A stretch of DNA of 64,000 nt, from NCBI RefSeq assembly GCF_025215095.1, contig NZ_JALHAP010000076.1, positions 215,319-279,318 on the forward strand, given 5' to 3'. Position 1 is the stretch's first letter. Every line of letters starts with the position of its first letter. Made by a program: the position numbers and the translations under genes. The stretch is from Dryocola boscaweniae (GTDB taxonomy: Bacteria; Pseudomonadota; Gammaproteobacteria; Enterobacterales; Enterobacteriaceae). Shown here in pieces: positions 56,702 to 64,000 of the stretch. The notes beneath the pieces were generated by a model. The model had not been told where the DNA came from and ran no database searches. It was given only the letters and a program-made list of their open reading frames with translations.

Positions 56702-57667
56702 ATGCGCATCGGACACCACCAGCTCAGAAATCGCCTTATCGCAGCACCTATGGCTGGCATTACCGACAGACCGTTCAGGACACTGTGTTATGAGATGGGA
56801 GCAGGTTTAACCGTTTCCGAGATGATGTCTTCTAACCCGGAAGTTTGGGCGAGTGACAAATCCCGTTTACGGATGGTGCATGTCGATGAGCCGGGTATTC
56901 GCACCGTGCAAATCGCCGGCAGCGTGCCTGAAGAAATGGCAGAAGCCGCACGCATTAACGTGGCTAATGGCGCTCAGATTATTGATATCAATATGGGGTG
57001 CCCGGCAAAGAAAGTGAATCGTAAACTGGCAGGTTCAGCCCTTCTGCAGTACCCGAGTCTGGTGAAGTCTATCGTGACGACGGTGGTGAAGGCGGTGGAC
57101 GTTCCTGTGACGTTAAAGATTCGCACTGGCTGGGACACGGCGCACCGTAACTGTGTAGAGATTGCCCAACTGGCTGAAGAATGTGGCATTCAGGCTCTGA
57201 CAATTCATGGACGCACCCGCGCCTGTTTATTCCAGGGAAACGCTGAGTACGACAGTATTCGGGCAGTTAAGCAGAAAGTTTCCATTCCGATTATCGCGAA
57301 TGGCGACATTACTGACCCGCTTAAAGCCAGAGCTGTACTCGACTATACAGGGGCTGATGCTCTGATGATAGGACGTGCAGCTCAGGGAAGACCCTGGATC
57401 TTTCGGGAAATCCAGCACTATCTGGACACTGGAGAGCTGCTTCCTCCCTTGCCTCTGGCAGAGGTGAAGCGCTTACTTTGCGCACATATTCGGGAACTCC
57501 ATGACTTTTATGGTCAGGTAAAGGGATACCGAATTGCGCGCAAACACGTATCCTGGTATCTCCAGGAACACGCTCCGGATGACCAGTTTCGGCGCACATT
57601 CAACGCCATTGAGGATGCAAGCGAACAGCTTGAGGCGTTGGAGGCATACTTCGAAAATTTTGCGTAA
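56702..57667 (+). CDS. dusB: tRNA-dihydrouridine synthase B
   Basis: A 321-residue FMN enzyme that reduces U17 in tRNA D-loops. The TIM barrel carries APMAGITD and the catalytic Cys100 (MGCPAKKV). The ATG at 56702 has no clear Shine-Dalgarno sequence, as in E. coli. fis follows after 25 bases and depends on this transcript. Confidence 0.97.
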   Translation: MRIGHHQLRNRLIAAPMAGITDRPFRTLCYEMGAGLTVSEMMSSNPEVWASDKSRLRMVHVDEPGIRTVQIAGSVPEEMAEAARINVANGAQIIDINMGCPAKKVNRKLAGSALLQYPSLVKSIVTTVVKAVDVPVTLKIRTGWDTAHRNCVEIAQLAEECGIQALTIHGRTRACLFQGNAEYDSIRAVKQKVSIPIIANGDITDPLKARAVLDYTGADALMIGRAAQGRPWIFREIQHYLDTGELLPPLPLAEVKRLLCAHIRELHDFYGQVKGYRIARKHVSWYLQEHAPDDQFRRTFNAIEDASEQLEALEAYFENFA

Positions 57668-57692
57668 ACAGAAATAAAGAGCTGACAGAACT

Positions 57693-57989
57693 ATGTTCGA
57701 ACAACGCGTAAATTCTGACGTACTGACCGTTTCTACCGTTAACTCTCAGGATCAGGTTACCCAAAAACCCCTGCGTGACTCCGTGAAACAGGCACTGAAG
57801 AACTATTTTGCTCAACTGAATGGTCAAGATGTAAACGATCTGTATGAGCTGGTACTGGCTGAAGTAGAGCAGCCATTGTTGGACATGGTGATGCAATACA
57901 CCCGTGGCAACCAAACCCGTGCTGCTCTGATGATGGGCATCAACCGTGGTACGCTGCGCAAAAAATTGAAAAAATACGGCATGAACTGA
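57693..57989 (+). CDS. fis: nucleoid protein Fis
   Basis: The 98-residue Fis protein, apparently unchanged or nearly so relative to E. coli. The beta-hairpin arms (about 10-26) contact Hin-type recombinases, and the C-terminal helix-turn-helix ([21 protein letters not shown]) binds DNA. It activates rRNA promoters and bends DNA in early exponential phase. A terminator follows. Confidence 0.98.
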
Positions 57990-58014
57990 TACTAATCAGT
58001 TAGTGTTGTTTAAG

Positions 58015-58048
58015 AAGGCGCGACCCGGCATGGGGAAGCGCCTTTTTT
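58015..58048 (+). terminator. terminator after fis
   Basis: AAGGCGC/GCGCCTT with a 16-base loop and six Ts lies 26 bases after the fis stop. Confidence 0.8.
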
Positions 58049-58286
58049 ATCGTCCAAATTACAGGCCTGCCTCCATTTTCTCTCCATAGTTTTACGTCCG
58101 CGCCCTCTTTTCTCCACTTTGTTTACAGTGCACACGAATTGCAATTATTCCCTTCTCCTTGCGGGGTGATGGCGATGATAAAATAAGCACATTCACGCCG
58201 GGGTGGATTTTGTGAAGACTCAGTGCCTTTCCTGCGCACCAGTGAGAGTTATCCCTGCCCCGGGTATGTATCAATGAGGTTTGAAA

Positions 58287-58508
58287 ATGAAAAAGCTAAT
58301 TGCCGCCGCCCTGCTTTCCACGCTTCTGGCTGGTTGTGCGACCAATTCACCTTGCGTGCCGGTTTATGACGATCAGGGTCGTCTGGTGCATACCAATACC
58401 TGTATGAAAGGCACAACTCAGGATAACTGGGAAACCGCAGGCGCTATAGCCGGTGGTGCAGCCGCGCTTGCTGGCTTGACCCTGGGTATCGTTGCTCTGA
58501 CCAAATAA
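58287..58508 (+). CDS. yhdV: small lipoprotein YhdV
   Basis: A 73-residue predicted lipoprotein. The lipobox LLAGC places the acylated cysteine at residue 17, and a glycine/alanine-rich C-terminal segment (GAIAGGAAALAGLTLG) resembles a membrane-inserting helix. Matches E. coli YhdV over its length. A TTG two codons upstream is in frame; ATG 58287 with TGAGG upstream is preferred. Function unknown. Confidence 0.93.
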   Translation: MKKLIAAALLSTLLAGCATNSPCVPVYDDQGRLVHTNTCMKGTTQDNWETAGAIAGGAAALAGLTLGIVALTK

Positions 58509-58525
58509 ACCCGGTCAGTATGATG

Positions 58526-58558
58526 AAAAGCGCGAGCGGCCCCTCGCGCTTTTTTTTT
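58526..58558 (+). terminator. terminator after yhdV
   Basis: AAAAGCGCGAG/CTCGCGCTTTT with loop CGGCCC and a T9 tail is a strong rho-independent terminator. Confidence 0.92.
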
Positions 58559-58635
58559 GCGCTGCATTATTAAGGTGCATTTTTTAATTCCAGGTAAATT
58601 TTTAGCGACACGACAGAACGCCCCCCGGCAGCCGA

Positions 58636-58651
58636 TGTGAAACAAATCACT
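58636..58651 (+). promoter_or_regulatory. CRP-like site 1 upstream of aapJ
   Basis: TGTGA-N6-TCACT differs from the CRP core only in its last base. It lies about 290 bases upstream of the predicted sigma-54 start, so it could act at a second promoter or at a distance. Sequence evidence only. Confidence 0.4.
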
Positions 58652-58687
58652 CAAATTCACACCGCTTCATTCATTTGCATTCCACAG

Positions 58688-58703
58688 CGTGATAATTCTC
58701 ACA
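58688..58703 (+). promoter_or_regulatory. CRP-like site 2 upstream of aapJ
   Basis: CGTGA-N6-TCACA differs from the CRP core only in its first base. It lies 52 bases after site 1. Sequence evidence only. Confidence 0.4.
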
Positions 58704-58812
58704 TCTCAACCCAATCCCTGTCATTGCTACTATTAACGCCTGAAATCAGTTCCTTTCGCATTATCAAATCCTGAAACTTTTTTGCTCTGAAATGTGGCGC
58801 AGGTTTCAATTT

Positions 58813-58829
58813 TGCACCGTCACGGGGCG
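58813..58829 (+). promoter_or_regulatory. NtrC-like enhancer site upstream of aapJ
   Basis: TGCACCGTCACGGGGCG keeps the left half and most of the right half of the NtrC dyad TGCACC-N5-GGTGCA. It is centred about 107 bases before the predicted transcription start, a normal enhancer distance. E. coli yhdWXYZ is reported as NtrC-activated, which supports the call. Confidence 0.5.
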
Positions 58830-58901
58830 TTGAGCGCACATTTTCCTGTCTACACTCAGCTTACTGCGGCAAACGTACACGCAATACGCCCGCTGCAAAC
58901 C

Positions 58902-58917
58902 TGGCATCCCCTTTGCT
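58902..58917 (+). promoter_or_regulatory. sigma-54 promoter of aapJQMP
   Basis: TGGCATCCCCTTTGCT fits TGGCAC-R-N4-TTGCW, with the obligatory GG and GC ten bases apart. Start of transcription is predicted near 58927, 80 bases before the aapJ ATG. rpoN itself lies at the other end of this window. Confidence 0.78.
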
Positions 58918-59006
58918 TTAAAGAGACTGGCAGATGCCACAGATTGAAAACGGCGCCTTTGGGAGCCGCAAACATATAACGATAATTTCGCCACACAGGA
59001 TGCATT

Positions 59007-60032
59007 ATGAAAAAGATGATGATCGCCACTCTGGTCGCAGCCGGTTCGTTGTTAGCAGTTGCAGGCCAGGCTCATGCCGGGACCTCGCTTGATGCAGTAA
59101 AGAAGAAAGGCTTTGTGCAATGCGGGATCAGTGATGGCTTGCCAGGCTTCTCTTACGCCGATGCGAGCGGTAAATTCACCGGTATTGATGTGGACGTTTG
59201 CCGTGGCGTCGCCGCTGCGGTTTTTGGAGATGCCACCAAGGTTAAATATACCCCGCTGACCGCCAAAGAACGTTTCACCGCTTTGCAGTCTGGCGAAGTC
59301 GACATTCTTTCTCGTAATACTACCTGGACTTCCTCGCGCGACGCGGGCATGGGCATGATCTTCACCGGCGTAACCTATTACGATGGCATCGGTTTCCTGA
59401 CGCATAATAAAGCCGGCCTGAAAAGCGCTAAAGAGCTGGATGGCGCAACGGTTTGTATCCAGGCCGGCACCGACACCGAGCTGAACGTAGCGGACTATTT
59501 CAAAGCCAATAATATGAAGTACACCCCGGTGACGTTCGACCGTTCTGACGAATCCGCTAAAGCGCTGGAGTCTGGCCGTTGCGATACCCTTGCCTCCGAC
59601 CAGTCTCAGCTATACGCGCTGCGCATCAAGCTGAGCAATCCTGCTGAATGGATCGTTCTGCCAGAAGTTATTTCTAAAGAACCGCTGGGCCCGGTTGTTC
59701 GCCGTGGTGATGAGGACTGGTTCGCCATTGTGCGCTGGACGTTGTTCGCCATGCTGAACGCAGAAGAAATGGGCGTGGATTCTAAAAACGTCGATCAGAT
59801 GGCCGCAAATCCAACCACGCCGGACATGGCTCACCTGTTAGGTAAAGAAGGCGACTTCGGTAAGGATCTGAAGCTCGACAATAAATGGGCATACAACATC
59901 GTCAAACAAGTCGGTAACTACGCCGAGATTTTCGAGCATAACGTTGGTTCCGAAAGCCCGCTGAAGATCAAACGTGGTCAGAACAACCTGTGGAACAAAG
60001 GCGGCATCCAGTACGCTCCGCCGGTTCGCTAA
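59007..60032 (+). CDS. aapJ: amino-acid ABC transporter substrate-binding protein AapJ (YhdW)
   Basis: A 341-residue periplasmic binding protein of the general L-amino-acid transporter family. A signal peptide ends near residue 24 (GQAHA). The type II binding fold follows (about 28-330), with GISDGLPGFSYAD, the LTAKERFTALQSGEVDIL signature and two cysteine pairs. The gene is intact, whereas I recall the K-12 counterpart yhdW as a pseudogene. AGGA lies upstream of the ATG. First gene of the operon. Confidence 0.94.
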   Translation: MKKMMIATLVAAGSLLAVAGQAHAGTSLDAVKKKGFVQCGISDGLPGFSYADASGKFTGIDVDVCRGVAAAVFGDATKVKYTPLTAKERFTALQSGEVDILSRNTTWTSSRDAGMGMIFTGVTYYDGIGFLTHNKAGLKSAKELDGATVCIQAGTDTELNVADYFKANNMKYTPVTFDRSDESAKALESGRCDTLASDQSQLYALRIKLSNPAEWIVLPEVISKEPLGPVVRRGDEDWFAIVRWTLFAMLNAEEMGVDSKNVDQMAANPTTPDMAHLLGKEGDFGKDLKLDNKWAYNIVKQVGNYAEIFEHNVGSESPLKIKRGQNNLWNKGGIQYAPPVR

Positions 60033-60102
60033 GCGAAATGTCAGGAATGGGCACTGCGCGCGCAGTGCCCAGGGTTTGAGTTTATGTTACTGAGGTTTGC
60101 TT

Positions 60103-61284
60103 ATGTTCCAACGCCGCCCAACCGTAAAAGGAGACCTCTCCTTTTCTAATCCCGCGGTTCGTGCCTGGCTGTATCAGATTGTCGCCGTTGCTATCGTTGT
60201 TGGCATTGCGGCTTACCTGATACACAACACCGTCACTAACCTTAATAATCGCGGCATTACCTCAGGTTTCGCTTTCCTCGACCGAGCCGCCGGTTTCGGC
60301 ATCGTCCAGCATCTGATTGACTATGAGCAGGGTGATACCTATGGCCGGGTTTTTGTCGTCGGGTTATTGAATACCTTGCTGGTATCCGCACTGTGCATTG
60401 TGTTTGCGTCCTTTCTCGGTTTCTTCCTGGGCCTTGCTCGTCTGTCTGAAAACTGGCTATTACGCAAACTATCGACCATCTACATTGAGACATTCCGAAA
60501 CATTCCGCCGCTGCTGCAAATCTTTTTCTGGTATTTTGCCGTATTGCGCAACCTTCCCGGTCCCCGTCAGGCGGTGAATGCATTTGATCTGCTCTTTCTT
60601 AGCAACCGCGGGCTTTATATTCCTTCGCCACAGATGGGCGAAGGGCTACTGGCCTTTATCGTCGCGATAATTGTGGCGCTTGCCGTTTCCGCAGGTCTCT
60701 TTCGCTATAACAAAACGCATCAGATCAAAACCGGACAGCTTCGCCGCACATGGCCTGTCGCGTTGGGATTGCTGATTTTGCTGCCGGCTATAGCACAGTG
60801 GGCTTTCGGCGCGGCGCTGCACTGGGATGTGCCCGCCTTGCGCGGTTTCAACTTCCGTGGAGGGATGGTTCTGATCCCTGAACTGGCGGCTTTAACTCTG
60901 GCTTTATCGGTATATACCTCGGCTTTTATCGCAGAGATTATCCGCTCCGGTATTCAGTCAGTGCCCCATGGCCAGCATGAAGCAGCGCGTTCATTAGCGC
61001 TGCCAAATACTGTGACATTACGCCAGGTCATTATTCCTCAGGCCCTGCGGGTCATCATCCCGCCATTGACCAGCCAGTATCTCAACATCGTAAAAAACTC
61101 CTCTCTGGCGGCGGCAATTGGCTATCCGGATATGGTATCGCTGTTTGCCGGTACGGTGCTAAATCAGACCGGACAGGCCATCGAAACCATTGCCATAACC
61201 ATGTCGGTTTATCTGATTATCAGCCTGAGCATCTCCCTGCTGATGAATATCTATAACCGCCGCATAGCGCTGATTGAGCGTTAA
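60103..61284 (+). CDS. aapQ: amino-acid ABC transporter permease AapQ (YhdX)
   Basis: A 393-residue inner-membrane permease of the HisM/AapQ type with eight or so predicted helices. The EAA loop reads EAARSLALPNTVTLRQVIIPQALR. ATG 60103 is preferred over an in-frame TTG at 60097 because TGAGG lies seven bases upstream and the length equals E. coli YhdX. aapM follows after six bases. Confidence 0.94.
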   Translation: MFQRRPTVKGDLSFSNPAVRAWLYQIVAVAIVVGIAAYLIHNTVTNLNNRGITSGFAFLDRAAGFGIVQHLIDYEQGDTYGRVFVVGLLNTLLVSALCIVFASFLGFFLGLARLSENWLLRKLSTIYIETFRNIPPLLQIFFWYFAVLRNLPGPRQAVNAFDLLFLSNRGLYIPSPQMGEGLLAFIVAIIVALAVSAGLFRYNKTHQIKTGQLRRTWPVALGLLILLPAIAQWAFGAALHWDVPALRGFNFRGGMVLIPELAALTLALSVYTSAFIAEIIRSGIQSVPHGQHEAARSLALPNTVTLRQVIIPQALRVIIPPLTSQYLNIVKNSSLAAAIGYPDMVSLFAGTVLNQTGQAIETIAITMSVYLIISLSISLLMNIYNRRIALIER

Positions 61285-61290
61285 GGAGCC

Positions 61291-62394
61291 ATGATGACAA
61301 AAGCATTAACCTCCCATCAGGCGCCGCCAAAAGCCGTTCGTTCGGGTGCGGTGCAATGGGCCCGTAAAAATCTGTTTTCCAGTTGGTCCAACAGCCTGCT
61401 CACGCTTTTCTGTTTATGGATGATGTGGGAGCTCATTCCGCCGTTGCTTAACTGGACGATTTTCCAGGCTAACTGGCTGGGTGAAACGCGTGCAGACTGC
61501 ACCAAAGAAGGCGCCTGCTGGGTGTTCATTCATGCCCGTTTTGGCCAGTTTATGTATGGGCTTTACCCGCACGATCAGCGCTGGCGTATCAATCTTGCTT
61601 TGCTTGTCGGCCTGCTCTCTATCGTACCTATGTTCTGGAATGCAATGCCACGTCGCGGGCGCTATATCGCTACCTGGGCGGTTATTTATCCTCTGGTAGT
61701 CTGGTGGCTGATGTACGGCGGTTTTCTGGGGCTGGAACGCGTGGAAACGCGCCAGTGGGGTGGACTGACGTTAACCTTGATTATCGCATCCGTCGGGATC
61801 GCCGGTGCTTTGCCGCTTGGGATTCTTCTGGCGCTTGGCCGCCGATCGCGCATGCCGGTGGTGAGGATCCTGTCAGTTGTATTTATCGAGTTCTGGCGCG
61901 GCGTTCCGCTAATCACCGTGCTATTCATGTCATCGGTCATGCTCCCGCTGTTTCTTGCGGAGGGAACAAGCATAGATAAGCTGATCCGTGCGCTGGTAGG
62001 GGTGATCCTTTTCCAGTCGGCTTACGTCGCTGAGGTAGTCCGTGGCGGTTTACAGGCATTGCCTAAAGGCCAATACGAAGCGGCAGAATCTTTAGCGCTG
62101 GGCTACTGGAAAACACAGGGGTTAGTCATTTTACCGCAGGCGCTAAAACTGGTGATCCCGGGCCTGGTTAACACCATTATTGCGCTCTTTAAGGACACCA
62201 GTCTGGTGATCATTATCGGCCTGTTCGATCTGTTTAGCAGCGTGCAGCAGGCCACGGTGGACCCCGCCTGGCTGGGGATGTCTACCGAAGGTTATGTCTT
62301 TGCGGCCCTGATCTATTGGGCATTTTGTTTCAGCATGTCGCGCTACAGCCAGCACCTGGAAAAGCGCTTTAACACCGGGCGTACACCGCACTGA
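61291..62394 (+). CDS. aapM: amino-acid ABC transporter permease AapM (YhdY)
   Basis: A 367-residue second permease of the transporter. The EAA loop is [20 protein letters not shown]. Length equals E. coli YhdY. It pairs with AapQ to form the membrane channel. Downstream, aapP begins after eight bases. Confidence 0.94.
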   Translation: MMTKALTSHQAPPKAVRSGAVQWARKNLFSSWSNSLLTLFCLWMMWELIPPLLNWTIFQANWLGETRADCTKEGACWVFIHARFGQFMYGLYPHDQRWRINLALLVGLLSIVPMFWNAMPRRGRYIATWAVIYPLVVWWLMYGGFLGLERVETRQWGGLTLTLIIASVGIAGALPLGILLALGRRSRMPVVRILSVVFIEFWRGVPLITVLFMSSVMLPLFLAEGTSIDKLIRALVGVILFQSAYVAEVVRGGLQALPKGQYEAAESLALGYWKTQGLVILPQALKLVIPGLVNTIIALFKDTSLVIIIGLFDLFSSVQQATVDPAWLGMSTEGYVFAALIYWAFCFSMSRYSQHLEKRFNTGRTPH

Positions 62395-62402
62395 GGATAA
62401 AA

Positions 62403-63161
62403 ATGAGTCAAGTTACTATGCAACCTGCTGACGCAATGATTTTGTTGGAGAATGTGAATAAATGGTTCGGACAGTTTCACGTTCTGAAGGATATCAATCT
62501 TAAAGTTAAACAAGGTGAACGTATTGTCCTTTGCGGGCCGTCAGGTTCGGGGAAATCCACCACCATTCGCTGCATTAATCATCTTGAAGAGCATCAAAAG
62601 GGCCGCATCGTTGTTGACGGAACAGAGCTGAATGACGATTTACGCAATATAGAAAAAGTGCGCACTGAGGTAGGGATGGTTTTCCAGCACTTTAATCTTT
62701 TCCCTCATCTGACGGTGCTACAGAACTGTACGCTCGCGCCAATTTGGGTGAAAAAGATGCCGAAGAAAGAGGCTGAAGCACTGGGTATGCACTATCTGGA
62801 ACGGGTCCGAATCGCCGAACATGCCCATAAATTCCCCGGACAAATCTCCGGCGGGCAGCAGCAGCGCGTGGCGATTGCCCGTTCACTGTGCATGAAGCCC
62901 AAGATTATGCTGTTCGACGAACCCACTTCCGCGCTCGATCCGGAAATGGTGAAGGAAGTGCTGGATACCATGATTGGCCTTGCGCAGTCAGGTATGACAA
63001 TGCTGTGCGTAACGCATGAAATGGGTTTCGCAAGAACGGTAGCCGACAGGGTGATCTTTATGGATCGAGGAGAAATCGTTGAGCAAGCTGCGCCAGAAGA
63101 ATTTTTTGCGCATCCTAAATCAGAACGTACCCGTGCTTTCCTTTCTCAGGTTATCCATTGA
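62403..63161 (+). CDS. aapP: amino-acid ABC transporter ATPase AapP (YhdZ)
   Basis: The 252-residue ATP-binding subunit. The Walker A motif is GPSGSGKS (45-52), the signature ISGGQQQR, and the Walker [13 protein letters not shown] with the H-loop in VTHEMGFA. Last gene of the operon. Broad polar amino-acid uptake is expected from the family; the actual substrates here are inferred. Confidence 0.96.
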   Translation: MSQVTMQPADAMILLENVNKWFGQFHVLKDINLKVKQGERIVLCGPSGSGKSTTIRCINHLEEHQKGRIVVDGTELNDDLRNIEKVRTEVGMVFQHFNLFPHLTVLQNCTLAPIWVKKMPKKEAEALGMHYLERVRIAEHAHKFPGQISGGQQQRVAIARSLCMKPKIMLFDEPTSALDPEMVKEVLDTMIGLAQSGMTMLCVTHEMGFARTVADRVIFMDRGEIVEQAAPEEFFAHPKSERTRAFLSQVIH

Positions 63162-63185
63162 TATCCCCGACAAGCACAAAACAAA

Positions 63186-63209
63186 AAGGCCACCCGTTAA
63201 GGTGGCCTT
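63186..63209 (+). terminator. terminator after aapP
   Basis: AAGGCCACC/GGTGGCCTT with loop CGTTAA is followed by CATGTTTT, so the T-run is short and interrupted. Likely the end of the aapJQMP transcript. Confidence 0.65.
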
Positions 63210-63360
63210 CATGTTTTACCTGGAACCCGGCAGTGCCTTCATTAATCGTATCATCCTGATACTCGTCCCTTCGAGCCGCCGTAAAAGCATTCAAAATTGT
63301 TCCCGACGCTTTGTCGCATGAACATACTTGAGCAGATAACCGGGCAGACTGAGATAAATA

Positions 63361-63393
63361 AAAAAGCCCCGCACTTGCGTGCAGGGCTTTTTT
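63361..63393. terminator. terminator of the rRNA operon
   Basis: AAAGCCCCGCAC/GTGCAGGGCTTT (one G-T or mismatch pair) with loop TTGC has long A and T runs on each side. It ends the minus-strand rRNA operon just past the last 5S gene and may also catch read-through from aapP. Confidence 0.88.
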
Positions 63394-63402
63394 ATTTATT
63401 TG

Positions 63403-63522
63403 AAGCCTGGCAGTTCCCTACTCTCGCATGGGGAGACCCCACACTACCATCGGCGCTACGGCGTTTCACTTCTGAGTTCGGCATGGGGTCAGGTGGGACC
63501 ACCGCGCTAGTGCCGCCAGGCA
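63403..63522 (-). rRNA. rrfF: 5S ribosomal RNA, distal copy
   Basis: A full 120-base 5S rRNA, starting TGCCTGGCGGC and closing with the complementary GCCAGGC. It differs from the proximal copy by one internal base (GGGGTC against GGGATC on the plus strand) and at the very 3' end. A second 5S after a tRNA-Thr is the arrangement of E. coli rrnD (rrfD-thrV-rrfF). Confidence 0.95.
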
Positions 63523-63559
63523 AATTCTTTATTAAATCGTCTAACTTTAACTTAAAAAC

Positions 63560-63635
63560 TGGTGCTGATACCCAGAGTCGAACTGGGGACCTCACCCTTA
63601 CCAAGGGTGCGCTCTACCAACTGAGCCATATCAGC
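63560..63635 (-). tRNA. thrV: tRNA-Thr (anticodon GGT)
   Basis: A 76-base tRNA with encoded CCA. The acceptor stem is GCTGATA paired with TATCAGC, the anticodon loop TTGGTAA gives anticodon GGT, and the T-loop is GTTCGACTC. It lies between two 5S genes, as thrV does in E. coli rrnD. Confidence 0.97.
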
Positions 63636-63684
63636 ACGCTAATTCTTATAACAGCCTGCTTTAAAAGCAAACTTTACTTATTTG

Positions 63685-63804
63685 GAGCCTGGCAGTTCCC
63701 TACTCTCGCATGGGGAGACCCCACACTACCATCGGCGCTACGGCGTTTCACTTCTGAGTTCGGCATGGGATCAGGTGGGACCACCGCGCTAGTGCCGCCA
63801 GGCA
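63685..63804 (-). rRNA. rrfD: 5S ribosomal RNA, proximal copy
   Basis: A 120-base 5S rRNA about 100 bases downstream of the 23S 3' end. Near-identical to the distal copy. Ends are set by the TGCCTGGCGGC start and length of E. coli 5S, so they may shift by one to three bases. Confidence 0.96.
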
Positions 63805-63903
63805 TATTCTGTTTCATTAACCGTCATTCTTCATGACCATTAATATTAATCTCGGAATTCAGCTGAAAATCAGTCTCTCTCACCAAAACACCTTCGGTGT
63901 TGT

Positions 63904-64000
63904 AAGGTTAAGCCTCACGGATCATTAGTACTGGTTAGCTCAATGCATCGCTGCACTTACACACCCAGCCTATCAACGTCGTCGTCTTCAACGTTCCTTC
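63904..64000 (-). rRNA. rrlD: 23S ribosomal RNA, 3' end
   Basis: The last 97 or so bases of 23S rRNA, ending in GTGAGGCTTAACCTT. The gene continues beyond the window. The spacer to the 5S gene (63805-63903) carries the processing stem region, including ACACC and GGTGT arms near 63888-63902. Confidence 0.93.

Larger units (their letters stand above)
58509..59006. promoter_or_regulatory. aapJ upstream regulatory region (498 bases)
   Basis: It starts with the yhdV terminator and has no convincing ORF. Two CRP-like sites, one NtrC-like site and a consensus sigma-54 promoter are spaced through it in the order expected for enhancer-driven control. Individual sites are listed separately. Confidence 0.65.

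Noticed and set aside
63297..63836. A 179-codon plus-strand ORF with an internal repeated segment.
   Set aside because: It lies across both 5S genes, the tRNA-Thr and the terminator on the opposite strand; the repeat is simply the two 5S copies.

Overview
The window is a stretch of core chromosome from a member of the Enterobacteriaceae. Gene content and order follow the rpoN to rrnD segment known from Escherichia, Salmonella, Enterobacter and Cronobacter, and most encoded proteins can be aligned by eye to E. coli K-12 proteins over their full length. The genus cannot be fixed from the sequence alone. The differences from E. coli are local: nanE is missing from the nan operon, yhcN is duplicated, a succinate-semialdehyde dehydrogenase gene sits beside yhcO, an alpha-carbonic anhydrase gene sits between prmA and dusB, msrPQ lies beside aroQ, and acuI is absent after csrD.

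Layout. 1-3012 (+): 3' part of rpoN, then hpf, ptsN, rapZ and npr (sigma-54, ribosome hibernation, nitrogen PTS, GlcN6P sensing). 3015-7969 (-): mtgA, elbB, arcB, yhcC. 7970-8649: long divergent regulatory region. 8650-14535 (+): gltBD glutamate synthase. 14708-19490 (-): sialic acid catabolism (nanR, then nanA-nanT-nanK-yhcH) with a three-repeat NanR operator and a CRP-like site. 19783-23431 (-): sspAB, rplM-rpsI, zapE. 23610-26717 (+): zapG, degQ, degS. 26782-28624: mdh (-) and argR (+) around a shared control region with ARG boxes. 29009-29662 (+): two small secreted YhcN proteins. 29720-34687 (-): yhcO, SSADH, aaeXAB efflux; aaeR is divergent.

35833-48265 (-): tldD, yhdP, rng, yhdE, mreBCD, csrD, a cell-envelope, shape and RNA-processing block. 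48559-52734 (+): msrPQ periplasmic methionine sulfoxide repair, aroQ, accBC. 52846-57989 (+): yhdT-panF, prmA, carbonic anhydrase, dusB-fis. 58287-63161 (+): lipoprotein yhdV and the amino-acid ABC transporter aapJQMP (yhdWXYZ) behind a consensus sigma-54 promoter. 63403-64000 (-): distal end of an rRNA operon: 23S 3' end, 5S, tRNA-Thr(GGT), 5S and terminator.

Nitrogen and glutamate physiology recurs: sigma-54, PtsN/NPr, GltBD, ArgR and a sigma-54-driven amino-acid transporter. This reflects ancestral gene order, not an acquired island. I see no prophage, integrase, insertion sequence, CRISPR array, toxin-antitoxin pair or defence cassette, and no convincing undescribed system. The more interesting items are small: the leader ORFs and shifted start of gltB, the bracketed hairpin cluster below sspB, the missing nanE, and three lineage-variable gene additions.
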